DNA of 64,000 nucleotides from Streptomyces wedmorensis (GCF_000716445.1 NZ_JNWK01000023.1:62001-126000); one strand, 5' to 3'; numbered from the stretch's first letter, positions 54,685-63,946 are shown. The notes: a model not told the origin generated them from the sequence alone. A program made the numbers and translations.

Positions 54685-56487
54685 GTGGACCGCACCAGAC
54701 CCCTCACCCTGCTCCTCGCGGGCGTCCTCGCCGCCGGCGGACTCCTGGCGCTCACCCCCGCGGCCCAGGCCGCCGACACCGAACTCGCCCGCAACGGCGG
54801 CTTCGAAGCGGGCCTCGACGGCTGGACCTGCACGGCGGGCAGCGGAGCCGTCGTCTCCTCGCCCGTGCGCGGCGGGACGAAGGCGCTCCAGGCCACCCCG
54901 GCCGGCAGCGACAACGCCCGCTGCTCCCAGACCGTCACCGTCAAGCCCAACTCCTCGTACGCGCTCAGCGGTTGGGTCCGCGGCAGCTACGTCTACCTCG
55001 GCGCCACCGGCACCGGCACCACCGACGTCTCCACCTGGACGGGATCCGCCCCCGACTGGCAGCGCCTCGCGACCACCTTCACCACCGGCGCCTCCACCAC
55101 CTCGGTGACGATCTACACGCACGGCTGGTACGGCACCCCCGCCTACCAGGCCGACGACCTCTCGCTGTACGGCCCCGGCGGCGACCCGGTCCAGCTCCCG
55201 GCCGCCCCCACCGGTCTCGCGGCCGGCTCCCCGACCTCCAGCTCCGTGCCGCTCACCTGGGCCGCGGTCTCCGGCGCCACCTCGTACAACGTCTACCAGG
55301 GCGCCACCAAGGTCCAGACCGTCTCCGGCACCTCGGCCACCGCGACCGGACTCACGGCCTCCACCCCGTACACCTTCCAGGTCACCGCCGTGAACAGCGC
55401 GGGCGAATCCCCGAAGTCGGCCGCCGTGACCGCGACGACCACCTCGGGCGGCGGAGGCGGGGGTGGCGGCCTGCCCGCGCACGCCCTCGTCGGATACCTC
55501 CACGCCAGCTTCGCCAACGGCTCCGGCTACACCCGCATGGCCGACGTCCCCGACTCCTGGGACGTCGTCAACCTCGCCTTCGGCGAACCGACCTCGGTGA
55601 CCTCCGGCGACATCCGCTTCAGCCTCTGCCCCGTCGCCGAGTGCCCGGGCGTCGAGTCGCCGGCCGAGTTCAAGGCCGCCATCAAGGCCAAGCAGGCCGC
55701 CGGCAAGAAGGTCCTCATCTCCATCGGCGGCCAGAACGGGCAGGTCCAGCTCGCCACCACCGCCGCCCGCGACACCTTCGTCTCCTCCGTCTCGAAGATC
55801 ATCGACGAGTACGGCCTCGACGGCCTCGACATCGACTTCGAGGGCCACTCGCTCTCGCTCCAGACCGGCGACACCGACTTCCGCAACCCGACGAGCCCGG
55901 TCATCGTGAACCTGATCCAGGCGGTCAAGACCCTCAAGGCCAAGTACGGCGCGAAGTTCGTCCTGACGATGGCCCCGGAGACCTTCTTCGTCCAGCTCGG
56001 CTACCAGTACTACGGCTCCGGCCCCTGGGGCGGCCAGGACCCGCGCGCCGGCGCCTACCTGCCCGTCATCCACGCCCTGCGCGACGACCTCACCCTGCTG
56101 CACGTCCAGGACTACAACTCGGGCTCCATCATGGGCCTCGACAACCAGTACCACTCCATGGGCGGCGCCGACTTCCACATCGCCATGACCGACATGCTCC
56201 TCACCGGCTTCCCCGTCGCCGGCAACACCGACCGCTTCTTCCCGGCCCTCCGCGCCGACCAGGTCGCCATCGGCCTCCCCGCCTCCACCCAGGCCGGCAA
56301 CGGCCACACCGCCCCCGCCGAGGTGAACAAGGCCCTGGACTGCCTGACGAAGAAGACCGACTGCGGCACCTACCAGACCCACGGCACCTGGCCCGCCCTG
56401 CGCGGCCTGATGACCTGGTCGATCAACTGGGACCGCTACAACCAGTGGGCCTTCTCGAAGAACTTCGATTCGTACAACTGGAGCTGA
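54685..56487 (+). CDS. Secreted GH18 chitinase with CBM-like and Fn3 domains
   Basis: A 600-residue secreted enzyme. Signal peptide VDRTRPLTLLLAGVLAAGG...AQAAD; an N-terminal carbohydrate-binding-type beta domain (residues ~35-165); a fibronectin type III domain (~175-260); a Gly linker GGGGGGGG; then the GH18 barrel with catalytic DGLDIDFEG (DxxDxDxE). It hydrolyses chitin to chitooligosaccharides. GTG 54685 with GGAGG at 54675-54679. The 3' end overlaps the convergent PAP2 gene by 65 bases. Confidence 0.94.
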   Translation: MDRTRPLTLLLAGVLAAGGLLALTPAAQAADTELARNGGFEAGLDGWTCTAGSGAVVSSPVRGGTKALQATPAGSDNARCSQTVTVKPNSSYALSGWVRGSYVYLGATGTGTTDVSTWTGSAPDWQRLATTFTTGASTTSVTIYTHGWYGTPAYQADDLSLYGPGGDPVQLPAAPTGLAAGSPTSSSVPLTWAAVSGATSYNVYQGATKVQTVSGTSATATGLTASTPYTFQVTAVNSAGESPKSAAVTATTTSGGGGGGGGLPAHALVGYLHASFANGSGYTRMADVPDSWDVVNLAFGEPTSVTSGDIRFSLCPVAECPGVESPAEFKAAIKAKQAAGKKVLISIGGQNGQVQLATTAARDTFVSSVSKIIDEYGLDGLDIDFEGHSLSLQTGDTDFRNPTSPVIVNLIQAVKTLKAKYGAKFVLTMAPETFFVQLGYQYYGSGPWGGQDPRAGAYLPVIHALRDDLTLLHVQDYNSGSIMGLDNQYHSMGGADFHIAMTDMLLTGFPVAGNTDRFFPALRADQVAIGLPASTQAGNGHTAPAEVNKALDCLTKKTDCGTYQTHGTWPALRGLMTWSINWDRYNQWAFSKNFDSYNWS

Positions 56488-57187
56488 CGGCCAGGATCAG
56501 CAGCCCCAGACAGAGGCTGGCCAGCACGTCCAGCGGCCAGTGAAAGCCCCGCAGCACGAGCCCGGTCCCCGTCACCGCCGTCAGCACGGCGGCGACGGGG
56601 ACCAGTCGGTTCGAGACGAGGAGGGCGGCGCCGAAGTAGGCCACCATCGCGGTGGCCGTGTGGCCCGACGGGTAGTAGCCGTGGGCCCAGGGCTCCAGCG
56701 GGCCGGGACGAGCGGTCCACTCCTTCAGCGGAATCACCAGGAGGGGTACGGCGGCCATGGCCAGCCCCGCGTACAGGGCGGCGGCGCGGCGCCCGCGCCA
56801 CACCGCGTACGCCATGGCGCAGGCGAGGACCGGGAGGGCGACCGTCATGTTGCCGAGGTCGGAGGCGAGTTCGCTCAGACGGCGGGGAACCGTGTCCACC
56901 AAGGACCGGGACACCCGCTCGTCGAGCCTGGCCAAGGGGCCGTGGACGAGCACCTGCCAGGTCACGACGGCGAGGGCGACGAGCGCCGAGAAGAGAGCCG
57001 GCCGCCCTGGAACAGGGGGGGTGGTTCCAGGGCGGCCGAGGGGATCGGGCTGCCGCGCGCCCCGGGGGGTATGGGGCGTGCGGCCATCCGATCGGTGAGG
57101 AGTCCCGGAGCACGAGGCGCCGGCGGTGTGCGCGAAGGCACGGTGTGGGCGGGGCTGGGGAGGCTCCGCCCGGGGTGTTTCTCTCAT
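56423..57187 (-). CDS. PAP2-superfamily membrane phosphatase
   Basis: A 254-residue protein with about five membrane segments. All three phosphatase motifs are present: KEWTARP (KxxxxxxRP), PSGH, and RGFHWPLD (SR-like xxxxHxxxD). It would dephosphorylate lipids such as phosphatidic acid or undecaprenyl diphosphate. ATG 57187 yields a long Pro/Arg-rich N-terminus of about 70 residues that may be spurious. An inverted repeat (57001-57036) lies in that part, so translation may begin later. The last 22 codons are antisense to the chitinase end. Confidence 0.78.
   Translation of the reverse strand: MRETPRAEPPQPRPHRAFAHTAGASCSGTPHRSDGRTPHTPRGARQPDPLGRPGTTPPVPGRPALFSALVALAVVTWQVLVHGPLARLDERVSRSLVDTVPRRLSELASDLGNMTVALPVLACAMAYAVWRGRRAAALYAGLAMAAVPLLVIPLKEWTARPGPLEPWAHGYYPSGHTATAMVAYFGAALLVSNRLVPVAAVLTAVTGTGLVLRGFHWPLDVLASLCLGLLILAVSSSCTNRSSSRRPTGCSGPS
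57001..57036. repeat. 13-bp hairpin inside the proposed PAP2 N-terminal region
   Basis: GCCGCCCTGGAAC (57001-57013) and GTTCCAGGGCGGC (57024-57036) are exact complements around a G-rich 10-base loop. It is either leader RNA of the phosphatase gene or a coding coincidence. Confidence 0.6.
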
Positions 57188-57305
57188 CTGCAGAAACCGT
57201 ACGCCAGAGAAGAGGGGGCCGACAGCGGGAAAGACATCCCGCCATCGGCCCCCCACAGAGTCTTCACACCGTGTGTGAGTCCCGGGCCCGGAGGACCCGG
57301 ACGGC

Positions 57306-58640
57306 TCAGATCTGGGCGAACGCGTTCTCGATGACGTCCAGGCCCTCGTTCAGCAGGTCCTCGCCCATGACCAGCGGCGGAAGGAAGCGCAGCACGTTCC
57401 CGTAGGTGCCACAGGTCAGGACCAGCACGCCCTCGGCGTGGCAGGCCTTCGCGAGCGCGCCCGCGGCCTCCGGGTTCGGCTCCTTCGTCGCGCGGTCCTT
57501 GACCAGCTCGATGGCGATCATGGCGCCACGGCCGCGGATGTCGCCGATGGCGTCGAACTTCTCGGCCATCGCGGTCAGACGGGCCTTCATGACCTCCTCG
57601 ATGCGCTGCGCCTTGCCGTTGAGGTCGAGCTCCTTCATCGTCTCGATGGAGCCCAGCGCGGCGGCGCAGGCCACCGGGTTGCCGCCGTAGGTGCCGCCCA
57701 GACCGCCGCCGTGGACGGAGTCCATGATCTCGGCGCGGCCGGTGACGGCGGCGAGCGGCAGACCGCCCGCGATGCCCTTGGCGGTGGTGATGAGGTCCGG
57801 GACGATGCCCTCGTCCTCACACGCGAACCACTGGCCGGTGCGGCAGAAGCCGGACTGGATCTCGTCCGCGACGAAGACGATGCCGTTGTCGTTGGCGAAC
57901 TTCACGATCGCCGGCAGGAAGCCCTTGGCCGGCTCGATGAAGCCGCCCTCGCCGAGGACCGGCTCGATGACGATCGCGGCGACGTTCTCGGCGCCGATCT
58001 GCTTGGTGATGTTGTCGATCGCCTGGGCGGCGGCCTCGGGGCCGCAGTTCTCGGCACCGGTGGGCCAGCGGTAGCCGTAGGCGACCGGCACGCGGTAGAC
58101 CTCGGGGGCGAACGGACCGAAGCCCTGCTTGTACGGCATGTTCTTCGCCGTCATGCCCATGGTGAGGTTCGTACGGCCGTGGTAGCCGTGGTCGAAGACG
58201 ACGACGGCCTGGCGCTTGGTGTACGAGCGGGCGATCTTGACCGCGTTCTCGACGGCCTCGGCGCCCGAGTTGAACAGCGCGGACTTCTTGGCGTGGTCGC
58301 CCGGGGTCAGCTCGGCCAGCGCCTCGCAGACCTCCACGTAACCCTCGTACGGCGTCACCATGAAACAGGTGTGGGTGAAGTCCTGGAGCTGCGCGGAGGC
58401 GCGGCGCACGACGGCCTCGGCGGACGCGCCGACCGAGGTCACGGCGATGCCGGAGCCGAAGTCGATCAGGCGGTTGCCGTCGACGTCCTCGATGATGCCC
58501 CCGCCGGCCCGCGCGGTGAAGACCGGCAGCGTGGAGCCGACGCCACCGGCGACCGTGTCGAGGCGGCGGGCCTGAAGCTCCTGCGACTTCGGGCCGGGGA
58601 TGGCGGTGACGACGCGCCGCTCCTGCGGGACAGCGTTCAT
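57306..58640 (-). CDS. gabT: 4-aminobutyrate aminotransferase
   Basis: A 444-residue class III aminotransferase. It starts MNAVPQERRVVTAIPGPKSQELQARR; key segments are ALFNSGAEAVENAVKIAR, EPVLGEGGFI, DEIQSGFCRTG, and the PLP Lys in ITTAKGIAGGLPL. It converts GABA to succinate semialdehyde, the last part of the polyamine degradation route in this window. ATG 58640 with AGGAG upstream; ATG 58670 is unlikely. Confidence 0.94.
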   Translation of the reverse strand: MNAVPQERRVVTAIPGPKSQELQARRLDTVAGGVGSTLPVFTARAGGGIIEDVDGNRLIDFGSGIAVTSVGASAEAVVRRASAQLQDFTHTCFMVTPYEGYVEVCEALAELTPGDHAKKSALFNSGAEAVENAVKIARSYTKRQAVVVFDHGYHGRTNLTMGMTAKNMPYKQGFGPFAPEVYRVPVAYGYRWPTGAENCGPEAAAQAIDNITKQIGAENVAAIVIEPVLGEGGFIEPAKGFLPAIVKFANDNGIVFVADEIQSGFCRTGQWFACEDEGIVPDLITTAKGIAGGLPLAAVTGRAEIMDSVHGGGLGGTYGGNPVACAAALGSIETMKELDLNGKAQRIEEVMKARLTAMAEKFDAIGDIRGRGAMIAIELVKDRATKEPNPEAAGALAKACHAEGVLVLTCGTYGNVLRFLPPLVMGEDLLNEGLDVIENAFAQI

Positions 58641-58906
58641 GCGGGGCTCCTGGGGGTGTTCTGGACGCACTTGCGGGTTTCCTCCGCAGGCTAGGCCGGG
58701 GAGAGGGGGTGAGGCATGCGCCGATCGGGAGTGGTGGGGGTGTGTCGTTGTCCTTCATGGACATGGTCCCTCCGTATCCGCTCCCCGCGGGCGCCACGCC
58801 GCTCATCGGCCGTACGGGTGGTCGAAACCCCTCCCGGGCGCTCCCCGCCCACTAGATTGACGGTGGCACAGAGGCGGCGACCTGGCTGGTCAGGGGGCAG
58901 GGGTTC
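58641..58906. other. Divergent intergenic region, gabT / VirD4-like gene
   Basis: 266 bases. TAGATT at 58853-58858 is a -10 candidate for the plus-strand gene; no convincing partner -35. I see no strong repeat or structure. Confidence 0.5.
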
Positions 58907-61588
58907 ATGGAGACCGACGGCACGTACGAGTCACGCGACACCAGGGGCGGCGCGGTCCCGCGCCCAGCGGGTCCGCCGACCGACGGCCCGTCCGGGGCCC
59001 ACCCACCGACCCGGCACACCGCCCCCGCCCCGCCGGCCGGCCCCCGGCGGACCACCGGGGACCCCGCCCCGCCCACCGGTGCGCCGCGAGCGACCGCGCA
59101 CCCCGCCCCGCCGGCCGGCCTCCCGCAGGCGACCGCGCACCCGGCTCCGCCACGCGTCCCGCCCCGCCCGGCGGCGGCTCCGGCCGCTCAGGGCGGGGAC
59201 CTCCCCGGCACGCCGGGCATCCCGGCGGCGCCGGGGACCCCCGGGCCCCGGGCGGTCGCCGATCCGTCGGGGACGCCCGGCGCCCCGGGGGCACCGGTGC
59301 CGCCCGCGCCCGTCGTCGCGTGGCTCGACGCGCCGCGGCCCCGGACGGCGCCGGGGGTCTGGCGGTACCGGTACGTGGCTCCGCGGGCGACAGCGGAGGC
59401 GCGGCGGCTCGCGCCCGTCACCGTCGTGGGCCTGCTGATCCCGCTGGTGGTGGGGCTGCTGCTGTGGTCGGCCTGGCGCCGCGGCGTGGTCCCGTACCAG
59501 TGGATCCCGCTCGCCACGTTCACCCCCGGCGACTGGTGGTACGCGGGCGGCACCTCGCCCCGCGACTGGCACGGCGCGGAGGCGCACGTCGTCTACGACG
59601 GGGTGTTCTTCGCCGGACTCCTGTACGCCATCGCCCGCCTCGGCGCCTGGGCCGAACTCGCCCGCCACCTGCTCGCCGACCGACGGCCGCCGGCGCGCGC
59701 CGCGCTCGCGGCCGGTGCGGCGCTCATCGCCCTGACGTTCGTCTGGCCGGACGCCTTCCCCGGCGTCGGCTGGGAGCCACTGCCGGTCGTCGGCCCCGTG
59801 CTCTCCCTCGTGGTGCTGCTCGGCGGCGGATACGACGTCCTCGCCTCGCCGTTCGTCGTCTACACCGTGTACACGGTGATCACCGCGGCCGTGCTGTGGC
59901 CGTTCGCCCGTCTCGGCGAATGGCGGGCCCTGGGCCGCGACCGGCTCCGGGCCCGCCGGAACCGCTCCGCCGCTTCCGGCGCTCCCGCGGCGCCGCTCGA
60001 CGCGAGCGTGCCCGTCCCGGCCTCCCAGTGGCCCGAGCTGCGGGCCGCGGGGGAGCGGGCGGCCGCGGACCTGCTCGCCGCCGAGGCGCACGCCGGGCGC
60101 ATGAACGACGTGGACTGCGCGCGCGTGCGCCGACACCTGGACGAGCGGGGACGCGGGGCCGCCGGCGGCCCCGCCTCCGCAGCCGAAACGGTGCTGCGCC
60201 ACGGCGCGGCGGCCTGGGCCCACCCCTCGGGCGACCGTGACCTGCCGGCCCGCGTCGCCACCCACGACCTGCTCGTGGGGCAGGTCCGCATCGGCCGGTG
60301 CGTCGCCGAGGAACGGAACCCTGCCGCGTACCGGGGAGCGGGCCTGGCCCTCGACCCGGCCGTACTCGGCACCTCGCTGCTCGTCGTGGGTCCCTCCGGA
60401 GCGGGGAAGACCGCCCGCGTGATCCGTCCCGTCGTCGAGTCGCTCACCCTCCAGGCGCTGACCGGCGGGTGCGCCGTCGTCGCCGTCGGCGCCGCGGACG
60501 CGCAGCTCGGGCCGGACGACGCCTACGACGTCGTGGTCCGACCGGGCGACCCGGCCTCCCCGTACGACCTCGACCTGTACGCCGGACTCACCGATCCGGA
60601 CGAAGCGGCGGCCCTGCTCGCGGAGGGCCTGGTGGGCGACGTCGAGAACCTCGACGTCCGCCGCGCCGCCACCGTCCTCGCCCAGCTCATCGGCCCCTAC
60701 CGGGCCGTGCACGGCCGCTTCCCCTCCGTGCCCGTGCTCCGCGAACTGCTCGAAGCGGGCCCCGGGACGCTGGCCGCGCTGCTCGACCGGCTGCCGGCCG
60801 ACGGCTCCGCGACGATGCGCCGCGAGCTGGAGGCGCGCATCCGGCAGGCCGGCACGGCGGCCGACGCCGGGCCGCTCCTCGCGGACCGCCTCGCGCTCCT
60901 CGACCGGCCGGTGTTCGCCGAGTTCTTCGGCGCCGACACCGGAGGCGTGAGCCCCTTCTCCCTGAAGTCCGTCGTCCACCACCCCCTGCGGGTCCGCGTC
61001 CGACTGCCCGAGCGCGGCCACGAGGAGGCCTCGAAGCTCCTCGCCCGGCTGCTCCTCGCCCAGTTCCTCGCGGCGGCCAGGAACACCGGCAGCCGTACCC
61101 ACTTCGTCTGCCTGGTGCTCGACGACGCCACCGGAACGCTCACCACGGGCACCGTCCGCTCCCTCCAGCGGCTGCGCCCGCAGAACGCCGGCGTCGTCCT
61201 GGGCCTGCGCACCCTCGGCGAGGTGCCCGAGGCGCTGCACGGCCCGCTGTTCGGGGCCGTCGGCTGCCGGGTGGCGCTCTCCGGCATCACCACCTGGGAC
61301 GGCCGGGGCTTCGCCGAGACCTGGGGCAAGGAGTGGGTGGAGACCACCGAGGTGGCCCACCACACGGTCTTCGCCGACCAGCCGATGACCCGGTTCATCC
61401 ACGCCCTGCGCAAGAAGGTCACGGGCAAGGCCGTGACCACCGACGCCGTCACGACCCGGAAGGTCGAGCGCGAGCGCTGGTCCGCCTCCGAACTCGCCCA
61501 CTCCGTCCCGCCCGACCACGCCGTCGTCTCCCTGACCACCGTCCGGGGCGCCCACACACCCCCCGTCCTGGTCGACCTGCGCGGCTGA
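58907..61588 (+). CDS. Membrane-anchored VirD4/TraG-like ATPase
   Basis: An 893-residue protein. A 145-residue Pro/Ala-rich N-terminus with repeated HPAPPAG and RATAHPAPP units is followed by about four membrane segments (residues 170-340). The cytoplasmic C-terminal half has Walker A LLVVGPSGAGKTARV near residue 495 and a Walker B candidate FVCLVLDDATG near residue 735, an arrangement like type IV coupling proteins. Function unknown: a DNA or protein translocase is possible. No relaxase, VirB4 or other transfer gene accompanies it. Confidence 0.75.
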   Translation: METDGTYESRDTRGGAVPRPAGPPTDGPSGAHPPTRHTAPAPPAGPRRTTGDPAPPTGAPRATAHPAPPAGLPQATAHPAPPRVPPRPAAAPAAQGGDLPGTPGIPAAPGTPGPRAVADPSGTPGAPGAPVPPAPVVAWLDAPRPRTAPGVWRYRYVAPRATAEARRLAPVTVVGLLIPLVVGLLLWSAWRRGVVPYQWIPLATFTPGDWWYAGGTSPRDWHGAEAHVVYDGVFFAGLLYAIARLGAWAELARHLLADRRPPARAALAAGAALIALTFVWPDAFPGVGWEPLPVVGPVLSLVVLLGGGYDVLASPFVVYTVYTVITAAVLWPFARLGEWRALGRDRLRARRNRSAASGAPAAPLDASVPVPASQWPELRAAGERAAADLLAAEAHAGRMNDVDCARVRRHLDERGRGAAGGPASAAETVLRHGAAAWAHPSGDRDLPARVATHDLLVGQVRIGRCVAEERNPAAYRGAGLALDPAVLGTSLLVVGPSGAGKTARVIRPVVESLTLQALTGGCAVVAVGAADAQLGPDDAYDVVVRPGDPASPYDLDLYAGLTDPDEAAALLAEGLVGDVENLDVRRAATVLAQLIGPYRAVHGRFPSVPVLRELLEAGPGTLAALLDRLPADGSATMRRELEARIRQAGTAADAGPLLADRLALLDRPVFAEFFGADTGGVSPFSLKSVVHHPLRVRVRLPERGHEEASKLLARLLLAQFLAAARNTGSRTHFVCLVLDDATGTLTTGTVRSLQRLRPQNAGVVLGLRTLGEVPEALHGPLFGAVGCRVALSGITTWDGRGFAETWGKEWVETTEVAHHTVFADQPMTRFIHALRKKVTGKAVTTDAVTTRKVERERWSASELAHSVPPDHAVVSLTTVRGAHTPPVLVDLRG

Positions 61589-61923
61589 CCGCGACCGCGA
61601 CCGCGGCGTCGGCGGGGCGGGGGCGGCCGAGAGGGGCGGGGGCCGAGTGGCGCCCGCCCGGCGTGGGCGAGTGGCGTCCGCCGGAGTGGCGCCCGGCCGA
61701 GTGGCGCCGCCCCGCGCGGCCGAGCCGCGCCCGCCCCGCTCGCCCAGCGGCGCCCGGTCGGCGTGGGCGAGTGACGCCCGCCCGTGTGGCCGAGGCCAGT
61801 CGCTCCGCGTGGCTGAGACCAGTCGCTCCGCGTAGCTGAGCGGGCACCCATCGGCCCTGGCACAATCGGGGGCGCCGCTCGGCTGGGCGGTGCCCCCTCG
61901 CTCAAAGGTCCGACGGTCACCCG
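61589..61923. repeat. GAGTGGCG-rich tandem repeat spacer
   Basis: 335 bases without a gene. GAGTGGCG recurs at 61645, 61669, 61684 and 61699. GCGTGGGCGAGTG...CCGCC recurs at 61661 and 61761. A near-exact 23-base tandem duplication lies at 61792-61814 and 61815-61837, differing at two bases. A CACAAT -10-like element near 61860 may serve the PucR gene. Confidence 0.7.
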
Positions 61924-63480
61924 ATGCCGCCCACCCTCGCCTCGCTCGTGCAGCACTCCGCCCTCAAGCTCGTCGTCCGCGCCGGTGAGGACCGCCTCGA
62001 CACCCCCGTCCGCTGGGCCCACGTGAGCGAGCTCGCCGACCCCGTGCCGTACATGGAGGGGGGCGAGCTGCTCCTCACCACCGCGCTGACGCTCGACGCG
62101 GAGGACCTGGAGGCGATGCGCCGCTACGTGCGGCGGCTGCTGGGGGCGGGGGTCGTCGGGCTCGGGTTCGCCGTCGGCGTGAACTACGAGGAGATCCCGG
62201 CGGCCCTGCTCGACGCGGCCCGCGAGGAGCACCTGCCGCTCCTCGAAGTACCCCGCAGGACCCCGTTCCTCGCCATCAGCAAGGCGGTGTCGGCGGCCAT
62301 CTCCGCCGACCAGTACCGGGCCGTGACCGCGGGCTTCGAGGCCCAGCGCGAGCTGACCAGGGCGGCGCTCTCCGAAGGCCCGGAGGCCGTCGTCGCCCGG
62401 CTCGCCGCGCACGTGGACGGCTGGGCCGCGCTGTACGACACCTCCGGCACGGTCGTGGCCGTCTCACCCGAGTGGGCGGCCCGCAGGGCCGCGCGGCTCA
62501 CCCCCGACGTGGAGCGCCTCCGCGACCGGCCCGCGCCCGCGAGCGCCGTCGTCGGCGGTACCGACGACCGCGTCGAACTCCAGTCGCTCGGCACCGGACG
62601 CCGGGTGCGCGGCGCCCTCGCGGTCGGCACGGGCGCGCCCCTCGGCACTGCCGAGCGGTACGCGGTGCACTCGGCGATCGCCCTGCTCACCCTCACGACG
62701 GAACGTTCCCGCTCGCTCCAGGCGGCGGAGCAGCGGCTCGGCTCGGCGATCCTGCAGATGATGCTCGCCGGTCAGGCGGAGCACGCGCGCGCGGTGGCCG
62801 GGGACGTGTACGGCGGGCTGCTCGACGCCCCGTTCCGGGTGCTCGTCGCGGAGCCCGCCGGGGGAGAGGCGGCGGCCGCCGAGCCGCCGCTGTCGGTGCT
62901 CGCCGAGGCCCTGGAGGCGGCCGCCGCCCGGGCGGGCGAGGCGGTCCTCGCCGTCCCCGAGGGCGAGCGGCGACTCGTCGTCCTCGCCGGGGACGGCGGC
63001 GCGGTCGTCGCGGCCTGCGAAGGGTACGCGGAGCGCGAGGCGGAGGACGCCGGCGTCGTCGTGGGACTCTCCGCGCCGGCCGGCCCGATCGCGGCGGCGA
63101 CGGCGTACAAGCAGGCCGAGCAGGCACTCTCGGTGGCCCGGCGACGGGGCAGGGCGCTCGTCGAACACGAGGACCTGGCGGCCGGTTCGGTCCTGCCGCT
63201 CCTCGCCGACGACGCCGTCCGCGCCTTCGCCGACGGGATGCTGCGGGCCCTGCGGGACCACGACGCGACGGGCCGCGGCGACCTGGTCGCCTCGCTGCAC
63301 GCCTGGCTCTCCCGGCACGGCCAGTGGGACGCCGCGGCGGCGGACCTGGGCGTCCACCGGCACACCCTGCGCTACCGGATGCGCCGCGTCGAGGAGATCC
63401 TCGGCCGCTCCCTCGACGACCCGGACGTCCGCATGGAACTGTGGCTGGCCCTGAAGGCGACGGGCGAGGGCGCGGAGTAA
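61924..63480 (+). CDS. PucR/CdaR-family transcriptional regulator
   Basis: A 518-residue regulator. N-terminal PucR sensing domain LASLVQHSALKLVVRAG and ELADPVPYMEGGELLLT; a GGDEF-like middle region; and a C-terminal helix-turn-helix SRHGQWDAAAADLGVHRHTLRYRMRRVEEI. It may respond to nitrogen compounds; its nearest catabolic neighbour is gabT, about 3.3 kb away across the VirD4-like gene. ATG 61924. In other Streptomyces PucR genes near gabT act in GABA use; that link is inferred. Confidence 0.88.
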   Translation: MPPTLASLVQHSALKLVVRAGEDRLDTPVRWAHVSELADPVPYMEGGELLLTTALTLDAEDLEAMRRYVRRLLGAGVVGLGFAVGVNYEEIPAALLDAAREEHLPLLEVPRRTPFLAISKAVSAAISADQYRAVTAGFEAQRELTRAALSEGPEAVVARLAAHVDGWAALYDTSGTVVAVSPEWAARRAARLTPDVERLRDRPAPASAVVGGTDDRVELQSLGTGRRVRGALAVGTGAPLGTAERYAVHSAIALLTLTTERSRSLQAAEQRLGSAILQMMLAGQAEHARAVAGDVYGGLLDAPFRVLVAEPAGGEAAAAEPPLSVLAEALEAAAARAGEAVLAVPEGERRLVVLAGDGGAVVAACEGYAEREAEDAGVVVGLSAPAGPIAAATAYKQAEQALSVARRRGRALVEHEDLAAGSVLPLLADDAVRAFADGMLRALRDHDATGRGDLVASLHAWLSRHGQWDAAAADLGVHRHTLRYRMRRVEEILGRSLDDPDVRMELWLALKATGEGAE

Positions 63481-63643
63481 CCGCCGGGCCGCGTCGGCCG
63501 AGGGGGTGCGGGCGGGGGCACGGAGTGACCGCGGGCCCGCGTCGGGCGGGGGCGCGCGGCGGTCGCCGGGCCCGCGTCGGCCGAGGGGATGCGGGCGGGG
63601 GCGCGGAGCGCCCCACTGGCCCCGCCGCTCACACGTCCGGCCC
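63481..63643. repeat. Direct repeats downstream of the PucR gene
   Basis: Two 35-base copies, 63491-63525 and 63574-63608, differ at two positions; a shortened third relative lies at 63536-63559. They share GCGTCGGCCGAGGGG and GCGGGCGGGGGC. All are between the two convergent genes. No stable terminator stem is evident. Confidence 0.65.
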
Positions 63644-63853
63644 TCAGCCGTCGCTGCCCGCGCCCATGCTGCTCGTGTCGTCGCCCCGCCCCGCACCGCG
63701 CCGACGTCGGCCGTCGCGGGCCACCTCACCGCCGAGGAGGGTCACGGCGGCCACGGCGCGGACCCAGCGGGGGCCGCCGCGGGAGGCCCACACCACGCAG
63801 ACGCAGCCGGCGGCGACGAGCGCGAGCACGCCGATCAGCACGAAAAGGATCAT
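63644..63853 (-). CDS. Small single-pass membrane protein
   Basis: A 69-residue protein. One N-terminal membrane segment (ILFVLIGVLALVAAGCVCVVW) is followed by a short positively charged cytoplasmic tail (RDGRRRRGAGRG). No family recognised. ATG 63853 follows an AAGGGGGAAG ribosome-binding site, which supports it being real. Confidence 0.65.
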   Translation of the reverse strand: MILFVLIGVLALVAAGCVCVVWASRGGPRWVRAVAAVTLLGGEVARDGRRRRGAGRGDDTSSMGAGSDG

Positions 63854-63946
63854 GATCTTCCCCCTTGTGGTCCTACGGTCCCGATCATCCTGTCACCAGC
63901 CGGAACGGACGTCACGTGCCGCATCGGCGTCCGTTTTCCGGTCTCG

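Noticed and set aside
58931..61555. 874-codon minus-strand frame opposite the VirD4-like gene
   Set aside because: Composition is the mirror of the plus-strand gene; the plus strand carries Walker motifs and membrane segments.
58907..61588. Part of an integrative conjugative element
   Set aside because: No integrase, relaxase, replication gene or att-like duplication nearby; the flanking genes are ordinary chromosomal genes.
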